From positions 1,033,816 through 1,085,804 of the forward strand of contig BFEA01000067.1 in the NCBI GenBank assembly GCA_003427395.1: a stretch of 51,989 bases of DNA, written 5' to 3'. Shown in pieces: positions 1 through 9,884 of the stretch; the stretch's first letter is position 1; each line of letters opens with the position of its first letter. Source of the stretch: Chara braunii (lineage: Eukaryota; Streptophyta; Charophyceae; Charales; Characeae). The notes below the pieces were generated by a model. That model was given only the letters and a program-made list of their open reading frames with translations. It was not told the DNA's origin and made no database searches. A program made the translations under genes and the position numbers.

Positions 1-515
1 TGCGTACTGCCCCTAGGGATGGGCCAGTAACGATTCTCCAACCATGTCAGTGGATCAGTCCCATTGGGTACTTCCGGGGCTAGTCTTGAGATCTGTTCTT
101 CTGCTAGAGCTGCCCAGGGGGTCTCTGGATTGAAAAGTAGTCTTTTAATCCACTGAATCGAAATGTCATGTAGGCAATCGACTTAGGCAGCTGTGTAGTT
201 CTACCTGTCAAATGTCTGTCTTTGTGGGTAGGCCCTGCAGCTAGGTGTTGTTACAATTCGATGTCTATTCAAACAAGGAACTACAATGTTCAGGGACACT
301 GGACCCGCTTTCCAGCAGGTGATGCTCCCCACCAATAGATGGAGCCTCCCCGAGAGTACTAGTGGTGCCTGCTCCTATCAGCACCCCTAGCATTTGCTCG
401 GGTTATTCTTTTTGAAAAAATGAAAGAGAGAACTAGACCAAAGACCCGAAATGGGGCTCATCCGGGTCCGAGTGTTCCTATGAGACGGCCAACCCCTGAT
501 CCAGTTACCATTTGA
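1..515. other. No gene seen; LINE 3'-UTR-like motif
   Basis: I see no reading frame or RNA gene here. At 293-315 the plus strand carries GGGACACTGGACCC followed by a CTTTCCAG end. This motif recurs at 31786-31808 (plus), 1409-1431 (minus) and 21953-21975 (minus), each time near LINE 3' sequence. The stretch is therefore probably LINE 3' untranslated debris. Confidence 0.4.
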
Positions 516-971
516 CTCACAAGAATGGGAATGGACCTTGGTGGGGGGGGCTGCAAGCTCCAAATATGGCAGTATACAGTGAAGGAAGGGTATAGGCTAA
601 CAAGGAAAAAAGAACATATCCAGGAAACAGTTAAGTCTTGCTGGGCACGGGATTCGCCCCTACATCAAGAGGACCTTAATAACATAAGATGGGCTGCCTA
701 CTCACGTATACAACCTACAAACCTCAGAGCCCTGCAGTGGCAGATCATACACAGATGTCTACCTACACCAGACTGGCTGACATCTGGAACAGACTTGGAA
801 CAGATGGGCCTGCTGTCCCCGCTGTGCACCTAGTGCGGTAGAGCCTCCCCCGAAAAACGGGCTACGCTCGACCACTGTCTTTTGGACTGTCTGATGGTGG
901 CCCAACTGTGGAGACGCTGGGACGCAGCATGGCACTACCTAATCCTGCTGGGGGAGAACCCGATGCAATAA
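516..971 (+). pseudogene. LINE ORF2 C-terminal zinc-binding (zf-RVT) fragment
   Basis: This is the C-terminal end of a non-LTR retrotransposon ORF2, a zinc-binding segment found after reverse transcriptase in plant LINEs. The frame reads an RALQWQIIHRCLPTPDWL segment (typical zf-RVT helix), then LCT, a TAG stop at 831-833, CGR, and then LDHCLLDC. The cysteine and histidine spacing (C, C-x-x-C-like, H-C, C) continues across the stop in the same frame to 969-971. The catalytic RT part is absent: a stop at 513-515 closes the frame upstream. It is a dead 5'-truncated fragment. The recognition rests on pattern, not on a search. Confidence 0.7.
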
Positions 972-1064
972 AACATAACGAGAGCTCGGAAAATTTATGA
1001 ACCCTGTGGGTTGACAAAGCACAAAAGCTATGCGAACCGGACGTTCATAACAAAGTTCGGTGGA

Positions 1065-1218
1065 AGCCGTGGGTGACAGTGGAAGTGCAATGGGCTCGAC
1101 TCCCAATCTCCAACTTTGCCTGGGGCACACCCCAAATCGTGGGTGACAACGGATGTGTGACTGGGGGAGACAACAGAAGCCGTGGGTGACAACGGAAGTG
1201 TGACTGGGGCACACACCA
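1065..1218. repeat. Degenerate GTGGGTGACAACGG repeats
   Basis: Three imperfect copies of GTGGGTGACARYGGAWGTG, two followed by GACTGGGG, lie between the plus-strand LINE fragment and a poly-T run. No coding role is visible. Confidence 0.5.
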
Positions 1219-1221
1219 AAA

Positions 1222-1223
<2 letters not shown>

Positions 1224-1255
<32 letters not shown>

Positions 1256-2460
1256 GGGTCCAGTGCCCAAAACTGATATTACTCAATAAGAAGATTGAGC
1301 CCGGGGTCCTCACGGTCTACCCAGAGTAACCGAGCCAAAATTGCTGAGAACCGGGCTCAGCGTCCCTCCTTTGATCAAGACAATAAGAAGACTATAAAAC
1401 CACTTGTGCTGGAAACCGGGTCCAGCTTCCCATGTCTAAAAACCTCATGTTTCTGCATCGGACCTTGGTGGGGCTATCGGAAGGAGAACTACTGGGGGCC
1501 ACCAGCAGGGTCTCCTTCCATCCCCTTACCCTGTCTTCCGGCTGTCCTTTTACAATGTCATGATGGGAACCATATTGAGCCTATGCTGAACCCTGTTGAA
1601 CCATTGTTGAACCATGTTGAAGTAGTTGAAGTGGTTGAAGTAGTTGAAAAAAGAAAGTTGAAAGCAAGTTACACCTTGGCACTAAATGGGCACTTCCACG
1701 ATTGATAATGGGTTGGGGGGGAAGGGGTCCGGTAAATCAGTCGCCGGTCTCAGGGGGATGCCAGGGTCTATTGCAGTCCAGTCCCGAAAGGACAGTTTGT
1801 AGTCTCTGGGCACCTCTCCCTCTGCCTCCCCTCCCTCTCTGTGGGGGTTGTCCCCTGACCAAGATACGCCTGCCATCCATCGCCCCCTTCGCCCTCCCAA
1901 CCATTCCTGGCAGAAACACGTAATTATTTTAGCTATGTACTTCTTAGTGTGCATGAAACCCATTTGCTGCCTGGCCTCCTGCCATTGGTTGGTGATCTCT
2001 GCTTACACCAGTTGCCTGACCACCTCCGTTACCTCTCCCTCCTCCACCCGCGCCCCTTCAATTTCCAAAATGCATCTTTTCCACCATATCACCCAAAGAA
2101 CAACCCGTCTACCCATGCGGAAGAGGTTTTTCATGAGCGGATCGTCTGGGCACTGTGGCCAGTGTCCTATTAGCAGTGCCCTCCAATCACATGGCCAAAG
2201 GGTGCCCGGGACCGTCTGCTGCCATATCCTGTCCTACCAGCGCCACAATAACACGGACGAAGCGCATTGTAGGAAGAGGTGCTCTATTGTTTCAATCCTC
2301 TTTCTCGAGGGATAGCCCTCCAGACATTTCGTGCACCAAGGAAGTGCTCGTCCCTGTTGTTCTAGTCTGGTGTGATCGATCAGCCACTCGTTTGTTAGGA
2401 GGCATCGGTGGGCCACCTACCACTGTAGTGATGAGATTTTTGCTGGACGCAGTTTAGATT
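1224..2460 (-). mobile_element. LINE 3' fragment, minus strand, with poly(A) tail
   Basis: Read on the minus strand, this starts with an ORF2 zinc-binding domain at 2416-2234. It continues through a decayed C-terminus to about 1690 and a 3' untranslated part with the recurring CTGGA..TCCAG motif at 1409-1431. It ends as GGGCACTGGACCCATTT plus 28 A residues (28 T at 1224-1251 on the plus strand). The same terminal sequence precedes a 30-A tail on the plus strand at 32118-32165, so both belong to one LINE family. Endonuclease and RT are missing, as expected after 5' truncation. Confidence 0.7.
2234..2416 (-). pseudogene. LINE ORF2 zinc-binding domain remnant
   Basis: This 60-residue segment has the zf-RVT layout: HRCLLTNEWL, then W-C-x-x-C (WCTKC), then IEHLFLQC and LLWRW. 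A TAG at 2234-2236 interrupts it, but the same frame reads on downstream (DRIWQQTVPGTLWP, then GHWPQCPDDPLMKNL), which fits LINE C-termini. It belongs to the LINE fragment at 1224-2460 and encodes no working protein. The family assignment is from cysteine spacing and context. Confidence 0.65.
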
Positions 2461-2480
2461 CACGAGACTGCGATGCCCAA

Positions 2481-3129
2481 ACCTCACGCCCGGCGCGACT
2501 TCTTGATCGGAGTGTGAATGGGCCTGGAAGTGGGGTGTGCCAAGGATTTTAGGAAAGTGGGGATGGAGTCCTAGGTCGGAACCGAAATCTCCTGTGGCAA
2601 GCTCCGGGATACGAATGCAGGAGGGTAGGCGCAAACTGAGGTTCTATTTTGCTTCGGGGGACAGAGCTACCGCCTCCGTTGGTTCCGTCATCTGGATCGG
2701 GGTCATATCTGCTGCACTATCGGGACTCTATGGGTATCCCGCTGATTCATCACCTGCCGAATTCGAACGTCGCGAGTCTCTGAATCCGGCGTGGCTTGCC
2801 TCAATCGAAGATTGTGCGCCCGTCGTTCTTCCTTCGAACGAGTTCGCCGGATGAAGCGAGGCTCGGTACTCGTGGTCCTGTATACACTCTGAGCACAAGG
2901 GTTGGGGCCAGTAAGGAGCGATTGCGAGCCAGGGGACGATGGTTAGTGAGTGGTAGGGTAGGATGTGGTGATAGGGAGGAAATTCGGTCCCTAAGATAAT
3001 GATTCCGGTGTCGGGACTGGTGGATCCCGAGATAAGTCCTGACCCCTGAGGGACTGTAAATGGCAGAATTGTGCATAGCAGAGAAAACCAGAGGCAAGAG
3101 AGATAGAAAGGATGGAAGGCCAAAGACAC
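2481..3129 (-). mobile_element. LTR fragment, element-A family, minus strand
   Basis: The minus strand ends in GGGCGTGAGGT, the 3' end of the long LTRs at 5215-7534 and 16523-19192 and of the solo LTR ending at 28314. It also carries the conserved LTR reading frame (APYWPQPLCSEC, matching APHWPRTLCTEC in element A). The 5' part is missing and the sequence is more diverged than the other copies. It is a truncated old LTR abutting the LINE fragment. Confidence 0.65.
2728..3129 (-). pseudogene. Diverged copy of the LTR-encoded ORF
   Basis: A 133-residue open frame on the minus strand. Its middle, IVPWLAIAPYWPQPLCSEC, aligns with VIPWTAVAPHWPRTLCTEC in the ORF at 6774-7313: identical W, A, AP, WP, LC and EC positions with conservative changes between. 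After this block the two proteins drift apart, and the ATRLRPSTSDSEL core is not recognisable here. No known family is recognised. It is the oldest of the four copies. Confidence 0.5.
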
Positions 3130-3439
3130 AAGTGTCGGCGCCTAGGAACCTAGGGAATGCCCAGGGCTGCGTGTTGCAGAAAGAAAGGAGTCAAGGAGGT
3201 CGAGAAAATAATAAGTGAGGCACCGACACGTGAGAATGTAGCTAGGGTCAAGAAGGTCATCGGGATGAGGCATGAGAACCAAAGGGCCACGAGCCAAATA
3301 AAAGGTCGTGGTCGGGAAGACCGGCACGCGCGGGGCATAGAAAAGAGACCAGAAATGAGGCAGTCATGGGGAAGGAAGTCCCAAGAGAAGTTGGGGCACC
3401 GCAAGGGAAAATGTCGGGGACCATAGGGGACCAAGTAAA

Positions 3440-3600
3440 AATAATGATATTTTGGGACCAAGTACCGGTGGGACCACCGGCGGAACAAGTGTCGGCGGGA
3501 CCACTGACAGGACAAGTGTCGGGGACTAGCACGGGGCAAGTGCCGACGGGACCACCGGCGGGAGAAGTGTCGGGGACTAGCACGGGACGAGCGGCGGGGA
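3440..3600. repeat. GC-rich minisatellite, 24-27 bp units
   Basis: About five imperfect tandem units of the type CAAGTGTCGGCGGGACCACC alternate with CAAGTGTCGGGGACTAGCAC. Read in one plus frame they give VPVGPPAEQ, VSAGPLTGQ, VSGTSTGQ, VPTGPPAGE, VSGTSTGR. The frame is uninterrupted, but nothing around it looks coding. A lone related unit (GGCGGGACCACCGCCG) sits at about 4813-4828. Confidence 0.6.
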
Positions 3601-3948
3601 TATGCGATGTCCCAAAGCAAAGTCGTGAAGGGCCATGAGAAAATAAGCCCAAGGCGATGCGTGCCGTCAAGATCAAGATCTAGACAATCAGGAATATTAA
3701 CCGCACTAGTGCAAACACTAGTGGAGGCAAACGGGAGGGCAAAAACTGAAAAGAAATCAAAAGAAAAGCAAGAAAGGAGGCATGGGAGCAATCCGAAATA
3801 TCTCGGACTAGCCACCTTGAGAAAATGGAGCCTAAAGGGGCCCCATCAGAAAAATAGGCTCCCGGGAGAAAACTGGAGCAAAGGGGACCACAATTTGGAA
3901 GCAAGGAAGGCAAAAGGAGGCTCCCATGGGCATGGGGGAACCTCAATT

Positions 3949-3972
3949 GCAGTCCGAGATATAACGGACTGC
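3949..3972. repeat. Perfect 8-bp-arm hairpin, dispersed family
   Basis: GCAGTCCG, 8 nt, CGGACTGC: a perfect inverted repeat. The same arms with a one-base loop change lie at 4516-4539. Degenerate versions lie at 3788-3812, 5056-5080 and 5199-5215. The loop (AGATATAA or AGAAATAA) is conserved as well. Confidence 0.7.
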
Positions 3973-5718
3973 ACCATGGGCATAGGGAAGGCCAAAACTA
4001 AGAGGAAGGGCCTAAAAAAGGCCTTAACGACTACTTGACACTTGGTATGCTATAAAAATAAAAATAAAAGAAAAGAAAAAGGTAAGGGAATAAGACAAAC
4101 GGAGTGAGAGGGAGTGAGTGAGTTGACCGTCAGTAGGGACTGCCACAAGTGGGGACTGGCATTTCCCTGCTGTCCAAAAATGAAGGAAAGAGAATAGAAA
4201 AGAAAAAAGAAAAGAAAAGAAAAGAAAAAAAAGTCTTAACGGTCACTAGGAGAGATACATCCGTAACCAGATAAATTCTGGAATATGGCGGTTGCAAAGG
4301 ATCTTGATTTCCTCTTGATTTTGCAGAGAAAATCAAGAAAAATCAAGACCCCATGCAACCGAGATACAATGGATCGCATAGGGAAGGAGAAACATATGTT
4401 TTAGATATATTCGGAGTCAATATTGAGTCCAGATGCACTTGGGAGTTGCCCGTTACATTTTGTTTCAGTTTAAGGCATGTTGTGGGGCCATGAGGCTAGG
4501 GGAAAGGCCATAATGGCAGTCCGAGAAATAACGGACTGCATGGGGAAGCCTAGGCAAAAAAAAAAAGGTCTTGGCTCACCCAAGACACTAGAAAATGACG
4601 TTTTTGGCTTAGGCAAAATAAAGATGGTAAATGGGGGTCGCGAGATGGTGGATCTCGTGGCCTAGAATATTCACGACACTTGAGACCCATGGGAGGAAAG
4701 GATTGGGGCTGCCTGGGACAAGGAAGCCCCAAATAAAAAATGGGACACCACCGAGAATGACGTCGGGGGCTAAATGAACCCAAATAAAAATAGGTGAAAA
4801 TTGAGACATGCGCCGGCGGGACCACCGCCGAGGCTAGAAAATGGAACCGACATGAGAGAATGACGGGGACTTGAGTAGTTCCAAGGAAACCATAAGCTAG
4901 CAAAAAAAATAGAAGTGCGCAAGCAAGTAGCTCCATCAAGATAAAAAATCTTGACGGTGGAAATATTAGTCACTATGAGTACAAACTGAAAGAGTCTAAG
5001 GGGAGAGTACTAGGCGGCAAAAATAAGAAAAAATGAGCAATGGGGGGGCTGCCTTGCAGTCCGAGATATCTTGAACTAGCAAGGCACAAAAAAATAGAGC
5101 CTCAATGGGCTCTATGCAGAAAATAAGTTGGCCAGGAAAAATCGGAGCACAAGGGGGTTCAAAATCGAGAAACGGAGGCAAACGAGAGCTCCATTATTGC
5201 AATCCGAGTTGCAAAGGTGATTTAAAGTTTTGAATGGGCTTAGGACATAGGCAAGCTGTAACTGTTTTGGTGCCTTTTTCTTTTGTTATCGACACCGCGT
5301 ATGCGAGCTTCCTCCTCCTTATTTCCCGCGTCTTTCTTCCCCCGTGCTCTCTTCTCTCTCCCCCCCCCCCCCTCTCTCTTCTTCTCCTATCACAATTGTT
5401 TTCCCTCTTTCTGCTCTTTGCGCGCCTGTTTTCCCTTTCTTGATCATTTGAATCTTGGACCCGTCTCGCACTGCTTTTCGCGCCTCTTCCCACTCTCCAA
5501 CCTTGGCTCGCGAACCCCGGTTGATCCTTCGATTACCCCCGCTCACCAATCAGACGCGTTGAGCAAGAGGATCTTCTTATTGCGCGACGAATCTGATTGG
5601 CTGAACTGAGTTCCGAAGGATCAACATGGCTTCCCTTGAGCACCCCTCGCTGAATCTTCTCCTCTTACACCTCGATTTCCCCTCTGGCTTCTCCCCCGTC
5701 TGTCTTCTTTTTCGCAAC

Positions 5719-5725
5719 TATAAAT
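5719..5725 (+). promoter_or_regulatory. LTR TATA box
   Basis: TATAAAT sits in the context CGCAACTATAAATTCCGC. It is identical in the solo LTR (27620-27626) and mutated to TATCAAT in the 3' LTR (17417-17423). It likely defines the U3/R border. If so, the LTR ORF at 6774 lies in the transcribed R-U5 part, about 1 kb downstream. Confidence 0.55.
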
Positions 5726-6773
5726 TCCGCAAGCGCGCCCGCAAAACTCTCTTACGTTTTCCACTCAAAAGCCAGCTTTCGGGAAGCAGTGGCTAGGTGA
5801 TGCGTTTGGTGCGAGTCGAAAAGTCCTGTCGAGCTGACTGTAGGCTGGCCGGTTGCGCGCTTGATCGCCACGACGGACTATGGGATCCGGGCGAGCCGTG
5901 TCGAGTGTGCGTCAGCGGGGTAACGATCGCAACAGCGGAAGTTAGCATGCGACAGTCGGGATCGTCGGTGCGGGTATGAGGATCGGTAATTGGAGTTGAG
6001 TGGATGATTGGCACGGGGCCATATTGGAATTTCATGGCGAATGCGCCTTCATGGTTGCGGATCATTTTTTTTGGTGTGAGTTCATGGCTGTGAAACCGAA
6101 CGTTCCCTTGTCGGATTCCAGTGTCTCCTGTCCCGATATTTCTCGTCTATCTCTCCCATTTCTCTCTCTCATTTGAATAACGAGTTTGTCTCTCCTATGA
6201 ACAGAAGGGAATCCTAGTGATCTCCCGCACAGAAGAACTTCTTCCGGAACTCTTCCATTAGTTTCCTGGGTAATCCCCGGATGTAAAGGAGTTCAATCTT
6301 CTTGTCTTGTGAACGGTGGATGCGTGTGTACTATCCCCCGATTTGTTTTTGATGCACCATTGTCATTTTCGCACCTTCCACAGTGGATGTATGCATAGGA
6401 ATGCTTGTATATAAGTTTGTTGTGTTGATTAGACCCAGAACTCGATGGGATTTTGCTCAAGAATGCAAGAGTGTTTAGATCTGTCGCTCTGAATACACTG
6501 CGCATGCCATCTGCCTTATACTGCATGACCTCGGCAGACAGTCTATGGGGCAGCCTCGAAAAAGCCAGGCGCCTCGAATTTTTGTCGATCTGGTCTGCTG
6601 AACCTGAGTCGCGGGTGGATCCCTCGAAACTCCACCCCGATTATTGCATGGTTGTACGGGCTCTGTAAGATGCTTCCTTTGCGTCGAAAGGAAGGAAAAT
6701 GTTAGTTGGTTTTTACGATTGTGTTTTTTAATGACGTCTCAGGGTTTCTGCAAATTCATTCCGATTGATTGAT

Positions 6774-7313
6774 ATGTGGACTAACGGGCGTACCTCGATC
6801 GGGCGCCAACCTCCCGTATCTCCCTCGCCAACGTGCCTCTTCCCTTACAACGAGGAAAAGACACGTGTTTGCGAGTGGGACGTACGAGAAGCTATCACAC
6901 GGATCGGCGGACAATATTACTTCCCTCCCGAAAATCGTTGTTCTGGATTCGTGGACGCGGGCTTTGTCATTGCCGATACACACTACCCGCATTACTTAGT
7001 ACTATTGTCATTTAACGAGCTGATCGTCATTCCGTGGACGGCAGTGGCGCCCCATTGGCCTCGAACCCTGTGCACTGAGTGCCAGCGTTTCGATCGCTAC
7101 GAATCAAAGGGATTCCACTACCGAATACGGAGTGAAGACGAGCACAAGGAAAGAGCCACGCGACTGAGACCCTCCACGTCGGACTCGGAACTGACCAACG
7201 AGCGACGTCGGGACTTGATACAAAAACGGGACATGCGGAGTGTACCGAAGCCCTTTCACTCTAAACGAAGAGCCGTAGCGTGGTGGGAAGTTCGACAATA
7301 CTTTTTAGATTGA
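6774..7313 (+). CDS. LTR-encoded protein of unknown function, 179 aa
   Basis: An intact frame inside the 5' LTR, downstream of its TATA box; I start at the first ATG (6774). I recognise no family. Visible features: a block PWTAVAPHWPRTLCTECQ at about residues 92-110 with one C-x-x-C pair, a charged middle, ATRLRPSTSDSEL at residues 128-140, and a basic C-terminus ending QYFLD. Copies occur in the 3' LTR (frameshifted), the solo LTR (27874-28086, about 71% identical over the last 70 residues) and a diverged LTR (2728-3129). Between this copy and the solo-LTR copy, 11 of the 13 codons of ATRLRPSTSDSEL differ, all synonymously. That is strong evidence of past selection on the protein. By position it could be a 5' leader protein of the element. 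Confidence 0.6.
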   Translation: MWTNGRTSIGRQPPVSPSPTCLFPYNEEKTRVCEWDVREAITRIGGQYYFPPENRCSGFVDAGFVIADTHYPHYLVLLSFNELIVIPWTAVAPHWPRTLCTECQRFDRYESKGFHYRIRSEDEHKERATRLRPSTSDSELTNERRRDLIQKRDMRSVPKPFHSKRRAVAWWEVRQYFLD

Positions 7314-7534
7314 ATTTGGATTTTTCTCTTTTCGCGCCGTACCCGCGCGCGCATTCTGCGACGCGCGAAAGCAACCGACTTACTTCATCGGACCAACACG
7401 GGGGATTTCAGTTCTGTCTGTGTCCCCACACTCAATTTTTCAAAAATCCTTGGCACACCCCATCTTGTTGTTTTCCTGGGCCTTCTTTCCGCACCCTTAG
7501 CACTCCGAACGGTAGACAGCACAGGGCGTGAGGT

Positions 7535-7546
7535 TGGTATTGAAGC
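7535..7546 (+). other. Primer binding site (initiator Met tRNA-like)
   Basis: TGGTATTGAAGC follows the LTR end directly. It matches the usual initiator-methionine primer site TGGTATCAGAGC at 9 of 12 positions. The neighbouring element C has TGGTATCGGAGCA at the equivalent place. Confidence 0.55.
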
Positions 7547-7664
7547 CGACACGTGTCGGTTTTGATGATAGTAAGTCGAGTTAGCGAGAGGTAGAAGATG
7601 TCCTCAACCTGCTCGTCGAGATCGCCTAGTAACCAGATCAAGATCCGGTGAGGCTAGACCGGCT

Positions 7665-8707
7665 ATGCCAATGGCCGACGGCAATACAGCTCCCCCCAGG
7701 GTGATTGTTAGTATTCCCGCCGCTTTTCCTTTCTTTCCTAATCACACCCACCCCGAAGCTTGGTTGGAAGCCGTCCAAGCTCAAGGATATAGCGTGAAAG
7801 ATCTCCCCCGTGTCATCACCTTGCTGTTCGCAACACGGCGCATGATTGGTTTAGGAAATACAGATGGGTAGATTGGAACACCTTCAAGCAAGCGTTCTTG
7901 GGCAGATTTGATACGGTCAGCGAAGACGCCGCTTGGTATGTGCTCAAAACTCGACCGCAAGAACCAGGGGAGTTGCTGCCTGACTTCGTGGATCGATTTC
8001 AAACTACGTTGGACAAATCAGGGCGAGATGAAAAGTCCGCCCGAGATTTGTTCATCGATCATCTACGAAATCCGACGCTAAAAGCTAAGATGCAGAAAAA
8101 GGTCCCCCCTAAAACGAACCAGCTATCCACTATCATCACCAAAGCGCTTGAGTTAGACCTGACGGATACAAAGAAGTATATCAGTCAGGGAGACGAAGAC
8201 ATTACAGACACGATTCAGGATGTAGCGGCAAAACGACGATCGTGGTTGTGAGCGGTAGAACGATTCTATCCCCGGCCTGATCATGACTTTCTTGAAGGGG
8301 CCGCCTCTGATATCGCGTCAATTCCTTCTCCCCCTCCTCTGACTCTCTCAATGAACCAACAGGTAGCAACTGTTAAACCCAGAAGCTCCCAAGATCCTAC
8401 CTCTACGACCATAACAAACATGCACTTGGCACAGATGATCCATACAGCTACTACCAAACAATCTGAATGGATGAGCTATCTGGTACAAATGCAGGCGGCT
8501 CACATGGATCGAATGAAACAGATAATGAGCAGGCTAATTAAGCCCAACTCGGCTCCTGCTCGACCTGCCCCTGCATCGTTCCCGCTTTTGCCTGCTCCAC
8601 CTGCACCTGGACATGCACCGCAGTTCCCTCATGCAGCTAACCTGGCAGGGAAAATTGAGTGTTACAATTGCAAACAGCCCGGGCATTTTGCCCGGGACTG
8701 TCCCTAG
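7665..8707 (+). pseudogene. gag of element A with CCHC zinc knuckle
   Basis: Gag packages the element RNA. The first frame (7665-7871, PMADGNTAPPRVIV..) shifts at about 7820-7840 into a frame reading WFRKYRWVDWNTFKQAFLGRF, the tryptophan and phenylalanine-rich core of gypsy gag. LPDFVDRF follows about 30 residues later. A TGA at 8249-8251 interrupts that frame, which then runs on to a nucleic-acid-binding zinc knuckle, CYNCKQPGHFARDC (C-x2-C-x4-H-x4-C), and a TAG at 8705-8707. One frameshift and one internal stop make it a pseudogene. The knuckle is at the usual C-terminal position, after a Pro/Ala-rich linker. Confidence 0.85.
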
Positions 8708-8762
8708 ATGAAATCAGCCCCTGCCTGCCGCATCCCCCCTAGCTCTCAGTCAAGGACGAGTG

Positions 8763-9390
8763 GCCGCACTAATGGATACCGTCCGAAATGAGGAGATCAT
8801 TGCGTATGCCCCTAAGAGACCTTCCCCTTCAATGGCAGTTGCATCGACCTCAGGAACTTCTTCTTCTTTCGAAGCTGCTGACGTGGTTGATCCGGTCGAA
8901 TACCTTCATCTCGTTGGCATGATCGGAGCAATCTGACCAGCCCATGACGATCTTGAATGGGTCGAACGTGAATCTAACCCCGGACCACAGTTTCGGACGG
9001 GAGAAATTGATGTATTACGAACGTTTAAGCAATTGGACATTCGCGTTCCGGTCCCAGTGGGACATTTGCTCATCATATCTGAAGCTGCAACTGACAAGCT
9101 GTTGCAACAATGTCAGAAGAATCAAAAGCGCTTTACATACCAGCGCATACAACGAATGTTGAAAAAAAAGAAGGAAGAAGAAGCAGAGGGTGTTGCACCG
9201 CCCGAACCCGAAGCTGGTGAACCCGAAGCAGCGCGAGTAGCTACAATTTCTTTAGCTGAGAAAGATCATTTCGTGCGAGCTCGACCAGTGTTGTGAAAAA
9301 GTGCTGAATGTGATTGTGAAGTATGGGGCAAACCTTCAAACGCCCTCATCGATACCAGCTCCTCTGCGGTCCGTGAGCATGCCTCTCGTG
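8763..9390 (+). pseudogene. Pre-protease linker and start of aspartic protease
   Basis: The frame continues after gag: AALMDTVRNEEII.., a TGA at 8936-8938, then a lysine-rich segment (RMLKKKKEEEAEG), a Glu/Pro-rich linker and a TGA at 9295-9297. It ends with CEVWGKPSNALIDTSSSV, the beginning of a retroviral-type protease with the active-site triplet D-T-S. At about 9380 the plus-strand homology stops and minus-strand RNase H begins. The rest of the protease lies inverted at 11103-11891. Confidence 0.6.
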
Positions 9391-9827
9391 CTTCCGACGA
9401 CGAATGTCAGAGTCCATGCTCTGCAGCACCGTTGCCCATCTCCCGATCATGCCCGAGTAATCCTTAGATTTCTTCAGGGCTAATAATGGCTCATGATCGG
9501 TGACCGGCATGAACTTCCGCCCATACAGATAGGCTCGAAAGTGGCTGATGCCCCACAGAGCCGCTAGCATTCTCCTGTCGGGGCGGCGTAATTGCGCTTG
9601 CAGGCAGGCACCGACTTAGACGCGTATTCCACCACGTATTAGAGCCCGCCCGGTCCCACCTGGGCCAAGATCGCTGAGATTGCCTCCGGCTGCCAGTCCG
9701 TGATGAGAACAAAAGGCTTTTCGGGATCCGGCCTTATAAGGACCGGAGCCGAAAAAAGAGCTGCCTTGAGTTTCAAAAACGCTTGATCACATTCTGGCGT
9801 CCAAATCAACGGTTGATCCTTTTTCAA
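9346..9827 (-). pseudogene. RNase H domain of element A (inverted block)
   Basis: On the minus strand, LIWTPECDQAFLKLKAALF followed by PVLIRPDPEKPFVLITDWQ is the RT-to-RNase H connection with the first catalytic Asp (TDW). After a stop and a frameshift near 9580-9640, ALWGISHFRAYLYGRKF and PVTDHEPLLAL complete the standard RNase H core. In an active element this degrades the RNA of the hybrid. It follows the RT at 9885-10919 in the same direction. The tail beyond DIRRRK no longer matches RNase H, so the inversion breakpoint is close to 9390. Confidence 0.8.
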
Positions 9828-9884
9828 AAGATTCGTGAAGGGACCCGCAATCGCCGCAAAACCATTGATAAACCTTCGGTAGTA

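Larger units (their letters stand above)
3140..5214. repeat. Purine-rich region with repeated hairpin units
   Basis: No gene is recognised; the many open frames follow from strand-biased purine content. A unit of about 170-220 bp occurs twice, near 3750-3972 and 5050-5214. Each copy runs from a hairpin-like CCGA..TCGG block through a GAGCC..GGCTC segment and an AAACTGGAGCA-like or AAATCGGAGCA-like segment to another CCGAG hairpin. A third, partial unit surrounds 4480-4560. The region abuts the broken 5' end of the left LTR of element A, so its arrival probably removed the first 0.3 kb or so of that LTR. Confidence 0.5.
5215..7534 (+). repeat. 5' LTR of element A (5'-truncated)
   Basis: It matches 16909-19192 along its whole length, with scattered substitutions and small indels; the right copy lacks about 40 bp near 17596. 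The match starts at GTGATTT.AAGTTTTGAATGGG and ends with GGGCGTGAGGT. The right LTR and the solo LTR extend further upstream to TGTGACGAACC, so this copy has lost its beginning. It contains a TATA box at 5719 and an ORF at 6774-7313. The terminal bases are not the usual TG..CA, so I place the 3' edge by the primer site and by the flanks of the other copies. Confidence 0.85.

Noticed and set aside
939-1313. Minus-strand frame with a lysine run
   Set aside because: The lysines are the translated poly(A) tail of a LINE; nothing else in it looks coding.
3440-3600. CRISPR-like array
   Set aside because: Units are contiguous and degenerate with no unique spacers, and the genome is eukaryotic.
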